A stretch of 10,698 nucleotides of DNA from positions 1 through 10,698 of the forward strand of contig JAISNG010000113.1 in the NCBI GenBank assembly GCA_031276365.1, read 5' to 3'. The translations under genes and the position numbers were made by a program. Below are positions 1 to 4,915 of the stretch, piece after piece. The stretch is from Campylobacteraceae bacterium. GTDB taxonomy: Bacteria > Campylobacterota > Campylobacteria > Campylobacterales > Campylobacteraceae. The stretch's first letter is position 1, and every line of letters begins with the position of its first letter. The notes beneath the pieces are model-generated. The model ran no database searches. It was given only the letters and a program-made list of their open reading frames with translations, and was not told the DNA's origin.

Positions 1-102
1 CGCGTTGCGGACGATAACCTCTTTTTCTATATTTTGTATCTGCTCGTCGCTAAATTGCGTTAAGCGATAAGCGGAATCTTTAAGAATATCGGAGAGCTTC
101 AT
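1..102 (-). CDS. Partial hypothetical protein (N-terminal 34 residues only)
   Basis: Reading leftward from an ATG at 102-100, an open frame begins MKLSDILKDSAYRLTQF and continues to the window edge, so only 34 codons are seen. A purine-rich AAAAGG lies 6 bases upstream of the ATG, which supports the start. The opening (LSDILKDSxYxLxQF) resembles, from memory, the start of proteins carrying an HsdR-like restriction N-terminal domain or an N-6 methylase in sulfur-oxidising Campylobacterota. With so few residues this is a hint only, and no function is assigned. The gene reads in the same direction as the tRNA cluster, 268 bp downstream of tRNA-Leu. A weak TACAAT -10-like hexamer sits at 150-155. 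Confidence 0.7.
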   Translation of the reverse strand, partial: MKLSDILKDSAYRLTQFSDEQIQNIEKEVIVRNA

Positions 103-370
103 GAAAAACCTTTTGTTGAGTTGTAATGCAAATATGAATTTAAAGCATTATTGTATTCAAAGATGACTTAATACGGATTTATTGCATTAAAGCATAAGAC
201 ATAAACAATCAAAATGCGCGGATATTGTTGTCAAAAAACGCTACAAAAACTGATAAATAAAGCATTATGAAATTTTATGTTGGCTTTTGATTACTAATTT
301 TAAAATTCTACTTTCTAATTAGTCTTTATGTGAAGTTTTTGAAACAATTTAAATTTAGGGGATTTTTGGA
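103..370. other. AT-rich intergenic gap with one inverted repeat
   Basis: No gene is seen. The gap separates the left-edge gene from tRNA-Leu. It contains an inverted repeat with 7-base arms (ACTAATT at 293-299, AATTAGT at 317-323) and, in minus sense, a TTGACA at 229-234 without a well-spaced -10. No T-tailed GC hairpin follows the tRNA cluster, so its 3' end cannot be placed. Confidence 0.5.
293..323. repeat. Inverted repeat, 7-bp arms, 17-bp loop
   Basis: ACTAATT at 293-299 pairs with AATTAGT at 317-323. It lies about 50 bp past the 3' end of the tRNA cluster. It has no U-tract in either direction, so it is not a classical terminator. An operator or chance AT palindrome are alternatives. 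Confidence 0.35.
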
Positions 371-455
371 TGGTGCGGATGAAGAGACTCGAACTCCCAT
401 GCCTTGCGGCGCCAGATCCTAAGTCTGGTGTGTCTACCAATTTCACCACATCCGC
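371..455 (-). tRNA. tRNA-Leu (anticodon TAG)
   Basis: The reverse strand folds as a class II tRNA of 85 nt. The acceptor strand GCGGATG pairs with CATCCGC, the discriminator is A, and CCA is encoded (TGG at 371-373). The anticodon stem is CCAGA/TCTGG around loop CTTAGGA, giving anticodon TAG (reads CUN leucine codons). A short variable arm and the T arm with GTTCGAGTC are present. It is the last tRNA of the five in transcription order, separated from the preceding Arg tRNA by 157 bp, much more than the other spacers. Confidence 0.96.
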
Positions 456-612
456 ACAAAAAATAATAATACTTACAAGCTGCCATAAATCAGCTCAAAA
501 ACATATCCATAAAAACGGACTATTTTGTAGAAATTTACAAAACAACTTCAATCACTTCGTCTTCTGCAAAACGAAATTCCAAAACGATTTATCCGCAACA
601 CGAATAAATAAA
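456..612 (-). other. Long spacer between tRNA-Arg(TCT) and tRNA-Leu
   Basis: This AT-rich spacer contains two small inverted repeats. One has 7-bp arms, TTTTGTA at 523-529 and TACAAAA at 536-542 with a 6-nt loop. The other has 5-bp arms, AGCTG at 478-482 and CAGCT at 491-495, and in the minus sense it is followed by a run rich in T. Either could be a processing hairpin, an attenuator or chance. A short open frame here merely reads through tRNA sequence. Confidence 0.4.
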
Positions 613-689
613 TGGTACGCCCAAGAGGATTTGAACCTCTGACCTACGGCTTAGAAGGCCGTTGCTCTATCCAGCTGAGCTATGAGCGC
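613..689 (-). tRNA. tRNA-Arg (anticodon TCT)
   Basis: The reverse strand gives a 77-nt cloverleaf. The acceptor GCGCTCA pairs with TGGGCGT, including a G1:U72 wobble at the end. T8 and A9, the D arm, the anticodon stem ACGGC/GCCGT with loop CTTCTAA (anticodon TCT, reads AGA/AGG) and the T loop GTTCAAATC are all present. CCA is encoded (TGG at 613-615). Confidence 0.96.
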
Positions 690-723
690 ACATAAAGCTT
701 TCGGCAAGCCAAAACTCTCTTAG

Positions 724-800
724 TGGTACGCTCGATAGGAGTCGAACCTACAACCCACAGATCCGAAGTCTGTTGCTCTATCCAATTGAGCTACGAGCGC
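724..800 (-). tRNA. tRNA-Arg (anticodon TCG)
   Basis: This 77-nt cloverleaf on the reverse strand has acceptor GCGCTCG/CGAGCGT, again with G1:U72. The anticodon stem is ACAGA/TCTGT around CTTCGGA, giving anticodon TCG, and the T loop is GTTCGACTC. CCA is encoded. A34 is not used at the wobble position, unlike the ACG arginine tRNA of E. coli, so this species reads CGN through U34. The body closely resembles the neighbouring Arg(TCT) gene. Confidence 0.96.
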
Positions 801-804
801 AAAA

Positions 805-882
805 TGGGGTGAGTTATGGGAATTGAACCCACGACCCTCAGGACCACAATCTGATGCTCTAACCAACTGAGCTAAACTCACC
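805..882 (-). tRNA. tRNA-His (anticodon GTG)
   Basis: The reverse strand has acceptor GTGAGTT/AACTCAC and anticodon stem TCAGA/CCTGA (one mismatch) around TTGTGGT, giving anticodon GTG. The extra 5' G (G-1, complement of 882) faces C73, the identity signature of bacterial tRNA-His, and is genome-encoded here. CCA is encoded at 805-807. It lies only 4 bp from tRNA-Arg(TCG). Confidence 0.97.
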
Positions 883-893
883 GTAATAAAAAA

Positions 894-970
<77 letters not shown>

Positions 971-1092
971 ATTATATCAAACAGTCCGCATATTTCACCA
1001 CATGAAGCGATATCAACTGCGTTACATTTACCCGAATGGCAACAGCTTTTTTCAAAAATTTCAGGTACTTGCAAATTAAAAACAAGGTTGAA

Positions 1093-1121
1093 AGTTTACA
1101 CAAAACGCCCGCTTTTGTCAA
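1093..1121 (-). promoter_or_regulatory. Sigma-70 promoter of the tRNA cluster
   Basis: On the reverse strand a perfect TTGACA -35 (1116-1121) is followed after 17 bp by TAAACT (1093-1098). This is the best consensus match in the window and the only one with a full -35. It points at the five tRNAs. Transcription would begin near 1086, giving a ~115-nt leader removed by RNase P. Confidence 0.75.
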
Positions 1122-1261
1122 GACTTGTTTTGTATTTTTTGCCGATAGCCTAATTTTTTGGGTAAACTTACCGCTTTTATGATTTGACCATATATTTATT
1201 TTTGATTTGCAGTGATGGATTTTATAGATAAAATCGTGTTTAAACTGCTATATCATTTTTG

Positions 1262-1501
1262 TTATTCCGCCATTTTCATACGGGCAAAGAGTTTTTTGTC
1301 CTAAACGATATTTGTGAGGAAGGTGGAAAACCAAACTTTTTAAAAAATGAAGAAAATTAGAAAACAAATAAAAATAGATGTAAGAGAATCAATCGTTTTT
1401 TTAACTCTGTTTTTGTAGTTTTTCTATTTTGTTTGGATTCCAGCCTTCCCTCACGATATATGCCCACTTATGTTCGCTTATCGTTCTGTCGCGGGAATGA
1501 C
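1262..1501. repeat. Nested-palindrome repeat element, copy A
   Basis: About 240 bp. The left arm (1262-1335) contains TATTCCGCCATT, a CGATATTTGTGAGGAAGG core and an AAACCAAA end. The right arm (1432-1501) begins TTTGGATTCCAG, contains CCCTCACGATATATG and ends GCGGGAATGAC. The two arms are inverted relatives of each other, with an AT-rich middle of about 95 bp. The right arm aligns without gaps to that of copy B (70 bp each). The left arm is more decayed than in B. No coding capacity is present. It resembles a non-autonomous MITE-like element. Confidence 0.7.
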
Positions 1502-1739
1502 ATGGGTGGTTGTTATTATTTGCAGGCTTGTAAACCTTCTTGGTACGGATAGTTGGACGTAGGAATTACATAAGGAGAGGTTGTTTTATTTGTTGAGTAA
1601 TAAGCTTCAACAGAGGCGATATATGGATTTGTTGCGCAAATAAAAGCGGCTTACCTCATGATACCAAACATCCAAAACAAGCGCGTGTAAATAAAAAAGT
1701 TATAAAAACAAGTTAAGATATATGCCAAAAACGACACGG

Positions 1740-2528
1740 TTATCTTCTCTTAAACTCCACTATTCCCTCGCTTGGGCTGCTGGCAGAGGCAAATGGTTTT
1801 TTAGCCATTCTGCCGCTAAGATAACTTTTTCTGCCTGCAATTACCGCATGTTTCATCGCTTCCGCCATCAAAACAGGCTCTTTTGCATAAGCTAATGCAC
1901 TATTTGTCAAAACAGCATCCGCGCCTATCTCCATAGCCACAGCCGCATCGCTTGCACAGCCTATTCCTGCATCTACTACAACAGGTACTTTCACAGCCTC
2001 TTTGATGAACATGATATTGTATCTATTTTGTATGCCAAGTCCGCTGCCTATAGGCGCCGCAAGCGGCATCACCGCCGCGCTTCCCGCATCTTCAAGCCTT
2101 TTTGCCGTTATCGGATCATCGTTTGTATATGACATCACAGTAAAACCGTCTTTTGCCAATATTTCGCATGCTTTTAAAGTCTCTATGATATCAGGATACA
2201 AAGTCTTGGCAGTATCTCCTATAATCTCAAGTTTTATCAACTCAAGCCCCGCAGCTTCGCGCACCATGCGAAAAAGCGTTACGGCTTCGTCTGCCCTCAC
2301 ACACCCTGCGGAATTTGGCAAAAGCATAACGTTTGCATCTTTAAAATAATCACTCAGATTTTCCTCGTTTTTGTTTGTGATATTTACGCGCCTTACCGCA
2401 ACCGTGATAAGGTTTGAGCCGCTTGCGATTGTAGCTTCTTTGGTTGTCTGAAAATCTTTATATTTACCGCTTCCGACTATCAAACGGCTCTCAAATTCGT
2501 ATTTGCCGATTTTTAATATATCTTTCAT
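1740..2528 (-). CDS. thiG: Thiazole synthase ThiG
   Basis: ThiG condenses 1-deoxy-D-xylulose 5-phosphate, dehydroglycine and the sulfur carried on ThiS thiocarboxylate into the thiazole phosphate moiety of thiamin; it is cytosolic. The 262-residue protein has the full TIM-barrel signature. It shows ESRLIVGSGKY near the N-terminus, LLPNSAGC at 69-76, the Schiff-base lysine in LIKLEIIGD (K99), the conserved MPLAAPIGSGLGI phosphate loop and VVDAGIG further on. The start is ATG at 2528, preceded by AAGGA at 8 bp. An in-frame ATG 30 bp further upstream lies inside the preceding gene and has no such site. It starts 4 bp after the TerC stop, so translation is probably coupled. No thiS, thiF, thiH or thiO lies in view, so its sulfur-carrier partners must be elsewhere. 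No TPP riboswitch is possible in the 4-bp gap. Confidence 0.96.
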   Translation of the reverse strand: MKDILKIGKYEFESRLIVGSGKYKDFQTTKEATIASGSNLITVAVRRVNITNKNEENLSDYFKDANVMLLPNSAGCVRADEAVTLFRMVREAAGLELIKLEIIGDTAKTLYPDIIETLKACEILAKDGFTVMSYTNDDPITAKRLEDAGSAAVMPLAAPIGSGLGIQNRYNIMFIKEAVKVPVVVDAGIGCASDAAVAMEIGADAVLTNSALAYAKEPVLMAEAMKHAVIAGRKSYLSGRMAKKPFASASSPSEGIVEFKRR

Positions 2529-2532
2529 ACTT

Positions 2533-3258
2533 TCATTCCTTGTTTTTTGATTTTGCATAGATATTTAGAGATTCCACTGCCAGTGCGAAAGCCATAGAAA
2601 AGTATATATAGCCTTTTGGTATATGAAAGCCCAATCCCTCTCCCATCAAAGCAACGCCCACAAGTATCAAAAACGCCAGAGCCATCATTTTCAAAGTCGG
2701 GTGCTTGTCTATAAAATCGCTTATGCCCTTTGATGCCGCCATCATAATAAGTACGGCGATTACGACGGCAAGTATCATAACTTCTATCTGATTTACCATT
2801 CCAACAGCTGTGATTACCGAATCAAGCGAAAATATGATATCAAGCAGCGCTATCTGAATCAAAATACCCACAAAACCCTTCGCCGCGCTTATGCTTTTTT
2901 TATCCTTCTCTTCATGAGGGTCAATATTGTGGTGAATCTCAAGAGTAGATTTTGCCATCAAAAACAATCCGCCAAAAATCAATATCAAATCACGCCCCGA
3001 AAATCCATGCTCAAAAAGCGTAAATAGCGGTGTTGTGAGTTTCATTATCCAAAAGAGTGAAAGCAGCAGCAAAATCCTCGTTCCCATAGCCAAAGAAAGC
3101 CCCAAAATTCTTGCCTTTTGCCGCTTTTCTTGAGGCAGTCTGCCCACCAAAATAGCAATAAAAATGATATTGTCAATTCCTAAAACTATCTCAAGCCCCG
3201 TCAAAGTTGCAAGCGCAATCCATGCATTTGGGTCGCTGATTAAACTCATAAACTCCAT
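2533..3258 (-). CDS. TerC-family integral membrane protein
   Basis: This 241-residue, strongly hydrophobic protein of the TerC/Alx family has about seven predicted membrane segments. The two family hallmarks are present: ALTGLEIVLGIDN-type sequence in the first segment (EIVLGIDNIIF) and its repeat-like partner LLDIIFSLDSVI in the middle. Both carry the conserved acidic residues thought to handle a metal ion. Relatives include Alx and MeeF-type proteins implicated in manganese export and metalation of secreted enzymes, and tellurite-resistance TerC; which role applies cannot be decided here. ATG at 3258 is chosen because GGAG lies 6 bp upstream. Longer in-frame starts (to 3291) run into the -10 region, and an ATG at 3249 has a poorer site. 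It is the first gene of a terC-thiG pair. No manganese (yybP-ykoY) riboswitch fits in the short leader. Confidence 0.93.
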   Translation of the reverse strand: MEFMSLISDPNAWIALATLTGLEIVLGIDNIIFIAILVGRLPQEKRQKARILGLSLAMGTRILLLLSLFWIMKLTTPLFTLFEHGFSGRDLILIFGGLFLMAKSTLEIHHNIDPHEEKDKKSISAAKGFVGILIQIALLDIIFSLDSVITAVGMVNQIEVMILAVVIAVLIMMAASKGISDFIDKHPTLKMMALAFLILVGVALMGEGLGFHIPKGYIYFSMAFALAVESLNIYAKSKNKE

Positions 3259-3281
3259 CTGTTTCTCCATAAAAAAACAGA

Positions 3282-3310
3282 AGTATATCAAAGTTTTTCG
3301 GAGCGGACAA
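3282..3310 (-). promoter_or_regulatory. Probable promoter of terC-thiG
   Basis: On the reverse strand TTGTCC (3305-3310) is followed after 17 bp by TATACT (3282-3287), 24 bp upstream of the chosen TerC start. The predicted leader is about 17 nt and includes the GGAG site. The -35 end is about 24 bp from repeat copy B. The 13-mer GATATACTTCTGT also occurs upstream of the restriction-modification gene. Confidence 0.6.
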
Positions 3311-3333
3311 TTAAATCCAGCTCATCAAATCTG

Positions 3334-3563
3334 CTATTCCATCGTTCCCGCTCAAGCAAAGAGTTTTTAAAAAAACGATATTTGCGAGGAATGCGGGAAT
3401 CCAAAAAAACGTTTATGGTGAAAGAAATTATTAAAAATAATAAATATGATATGGAATAAAACAATACTTATTCTTTTGCATTTGTTTTTGGGTTCCCACT
3501 TTCCCTCACGATATATGCTTACTTACGTTCGCTTGTTGTTCGGTCGCAGGAATGACGGAATAG
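3334..3563. repeat. Nested-palindrome repeat element, copy B (best preserved)
   Basis: 230 bp bounded by imperfect terminal inverted repeats, CTATTCCATCGTTCCCGC at the left and its counterpart GCAGGAATGACGGAATAG at the right. Each arm is itself a stem: the left has GTTCCCGC paired with GCGGGAAT (about 3344-3400), and the right runs TTCCCAC...GCAGGAAT (3493-3552). Both arms share the core GATATnTsGnGAGG in opposite orientation, and an AT-rich centre of about 80 bp separates them. No reading frame and no obvious target-site duplication were found. Confidence 0.75.
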
Positions 3564-3670
3564 AATATTTCATTTTTCTCAAAAATGATGAAGTGAGCGT
3601 TTTGTTTGCTCATATGTAAAATATCGGTTTGTGGAAGTTGCGGAAATACTGGAATGGAGAAGATTAGCGC

Positions 3671-3745
3671 ATTCCTACCCTATGTCGGCAAATCACACAT
3701 TCCTTATGATAACGACCAACGTTATATCATTTGCATAGGAATGAC
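3671..3745. repeat. Direct repeat D1 (~75 bp)
   Basis: Aligns without gaps over 75 bp to D2 at 4020-4094. By eye 14 positions differ, nearly all transitions, and the run AAATCACACATTCCTTATGA is identical in both. Its ends, ATTCCTA and TAGGAAT, form a 7-bp stem and match the ATTCC...GGAATGAC edges of the larger elements, so it is probably a related arm type. Confidence 0.7.
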
Positions 3746-3822
3746 AGAGGAGAGAAATTCATTCTGAAACGACAGCGAAGTATATGTTCTGATTTCGTCA
3801 TATCCGTTGTTCTCTTTTTGTT

Positions 3823-4005
3823 CTATTCCGTCATTCCCGTGAAAACGGGAATCCAAAAGGAGCACCAAGTAAACTACAAAATTATGGAAAAGAATAAATT
3901 ACAAAAAATGGCAAATCATTTTTTAAAATAAATATTTTTCTTTGGATTCCCGCCCGCCCTCACGATATGCGCTCACTTACGTTCGGCCGCGGGAATGACA
4001 GAAAG
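3823..4005. repeat. Nested-palindrome repeat element, copy C (shortened)
   Basis: The left arm is reduced to a perfect 8-bp hairpin, ATTCCCGT-GAAA-ACGGGAAT (3833-3852), in place of the ~60-bp arm of copy B. The right arm (3941-3999) is 59 bp, running TTTGGATTCCCG through CCCTCACGATATGCG to CGCGGGAATGAC, 11 bp shorter than in A and B. The same short hairpin type (TCATTCCCG...CGGGAATCCA) is a widespread bacterial repeat motif, often mis-called as coding. Confidence 0.72.
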
Positions 4006-4019
4006 GAGCAGATATCCGC

Positions 4020-4094
4020 ATTCTTACCTCATGTTAGCAAATCACACATTCCTTATGATGACGACTAATGTTGTATTGTTTTCGCAGGAATGAC
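4020..4094. repeat. Direct repeat D2 (~75 bp)
   Basis: Second copy of D1, starting 15 bp after copy C. It is bracketed by a 13-bp exact direct repeat, AGATATCCGCATT, at 4010-4022 and 4105-4117. This could be the trace of a ~95-bp tandem unit or of an insertion duplication. Confidence 0.68.
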
Positions 4095-4274
4095 GAAGAA
4101 GAATAGATATCCGCATTTTTTGCCCCCGCAAACAAACAAGGTACTTTTAAACCGAACCTCGTAATGACAATCTTATCGTTTATAAAAGGAAGATTTTCGC
4201 CTCTCCTAACGACAAACCTGTGGAATAAACAGCCCACAAAAGAAACGATATTTACAAGAAATATGAAAATTCAT

Positions 4275-4859
4275 TTATCTTCTATCATTTGCAACCACAT
4301 CCACAACAGCCTGCGGCAAAATCTCATACTCTATTTTGTGAATATTTGCCTCATACTCTTCATAACTCATATCTTTTGTGCGCGTAAAACTCTTTTGCAA
4401 AATAACCTCTCCGCCGTCAAGCTCTTCATTTACAAAATGCACGCTTGCTCCAGCCTTTTTTGCACTTGCTTCATAACTTTGCCGTATCGCGTCAGCGCCT
4501 TTAAAAAGCGGCAAAAGCGACGGATGAATGTTTATGGCTTTTACATTTTTTGTAAAATATGGCGTCAAAATCCGCATAAATCCTGCCAACACACACAAAT
4601 CAATCTCATGCGCTCTGATAATCTCAACAACTCTTTTGTCAAACTCTTCTCTTTGCGGATACTCTTTGTGTTTTATTATCAAAGGTTCAACGCCGTATTT
4701 TTGGGACTTTTCTATACCTGCTGCATCGTCTTTGTTGCAAAGCGTAAGCGCTATTTCTATCCTCACGCCGTTAAATGTTTTGTTGTGAATCTTCACAAAC
4801 AGATTTTCCAGATTTGTCCCTGAACCGCTAAAAAGAACTGCGATTTTTTTTGTTGTCAT
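4275..4859 (-). CDS. purN: Phosphoribosylglycinamide formyltransferase (PurN)
   Basis: PurN transfers the formyl group from 10-formyltetrahydrofolate to glycinamide ribonucleotide, the third step of de novo purine synthesis. The 194-residue protein shows the phosphate-binding GSGTNLENL near residues 12-20, the folate-site FMRIL (94-98), the catalytic pair N110 and H112 in INIHPSLLPLFKG, and D148 in VHFVNEELDGG. It is somewhat shorter than the E. coli enzyme (212). The start is ATG at 4859, with AAGGAG 4 bp upstream. The frame stays open further upstream into the restriction-modification gene, but those codons show no PurN homology. It begins 56 bp after the end of that gene and may have its own TATACT -10. 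Confidence 0.97.
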   Translation of the reverse strand: MTTKKIAVLFSGSGTNLENLFVKIHNKTFNGVRIEIALTLCNKDDAAGIEKSQKYGVEPLIIKHKEYPQREEFDKRVVEIIRAHEIDLCVLAGFMRILTPYFTKNVKAINIHPSLLPLFKGADAIRQSYEASAKKAGASVHFVNEELDGGEVILQKSFTRTKDMSYEEYEANIHKIEYEILPQAVVDVVANDRR

Positions 4860-4877
4860 TTTGCTCCTTGAAATTTT

Positions 4878-4883
4878 AGTATA
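4878..4883 (-). promoter_or_regulatory. Candidate -10 box of purN
   Basis: TATACT on the reverse strand, 19 bp upstream of the purN ATG in the 56-bp gap after the restriction-modification gene. No good -35 is visible, as is common in Campylobacterota, where upstream T-rich DNA substitutes. The leader would be about 12 nt and contain only the ribosome site. Confidence 0.45.
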
Positions 4884-4915
4884 ACCAAAATCTAAACTTA
4901 AAAATTTATATGGTT

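Larger units (their letters stand above)
971..1739. other. Intergenic region between tRNA-Pro and thiG
   Basis: The right part of the tRNA leader and its promoter occupy 971-1121, and repeat copy A occupies 1262-1501. The remaining 1502-1739 is AT-rich with no convincing reading frame, no ribosome site with a usable frame and no clear terminator for thiG. Confidence 0.6.
3564..4274. other. Repeat-rich gene-poor region between terC and purN
   Basis: No gene is supported. The stretch contains direct repeats D1 and D2, element copy C and, after D2, decayed fragments: CTCGTAATGAC at 4158-4168 region and ACGATATTTACAAG near 4246, resembling arm cores of the elements. A weak hairpin TGTGG/CCACA (4219-4238) lies 36 bp beyond the purN stop but lacks a U-tract. 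A short open frame reading PVKTGIQ here is simply translated repeat. Confidence 0.6.

Noticed and set aside
971..976. TATAAT directly upstream of tRNA-Pro as its promoter
   Set aside because: It abuts the mature 5' end, so transcription would start inside the tRNA; the TTGACA/TAAACT pair at 1093-1121 fits better.
2529..2558. Ten-residue longer ThiG start inside terC
   Set aside because: The added residues lack ThiG similarity, and the AAGGA site is placed correctly for the ATG at 2528.
3259..3333. Manganese (yybP-ykoY) riboswitch ahead of TerC
   Set aside because: The predicted leader is about 17 nt and shows none of the conserved loops.
3731..3931. 66-codon frame containing VIPVKTGIQ
   Set aside because: This peptide is the translation of the ATTCCCGTGAAAACGGGAAT palindromic repeat in copy C and has no ribosome site.
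3671..4094. CRISPR array
   Set aside because: Only two diverged copies of a 75-bp unit, about 350 bp apart, with no regular spacers and no cas genes.
4164..4823. 219-codon plus-strand frame
   Set aside because: It lies almost wholly antisense to purN, whose motifs are unmistakable; its composition is that of a shadow frame.
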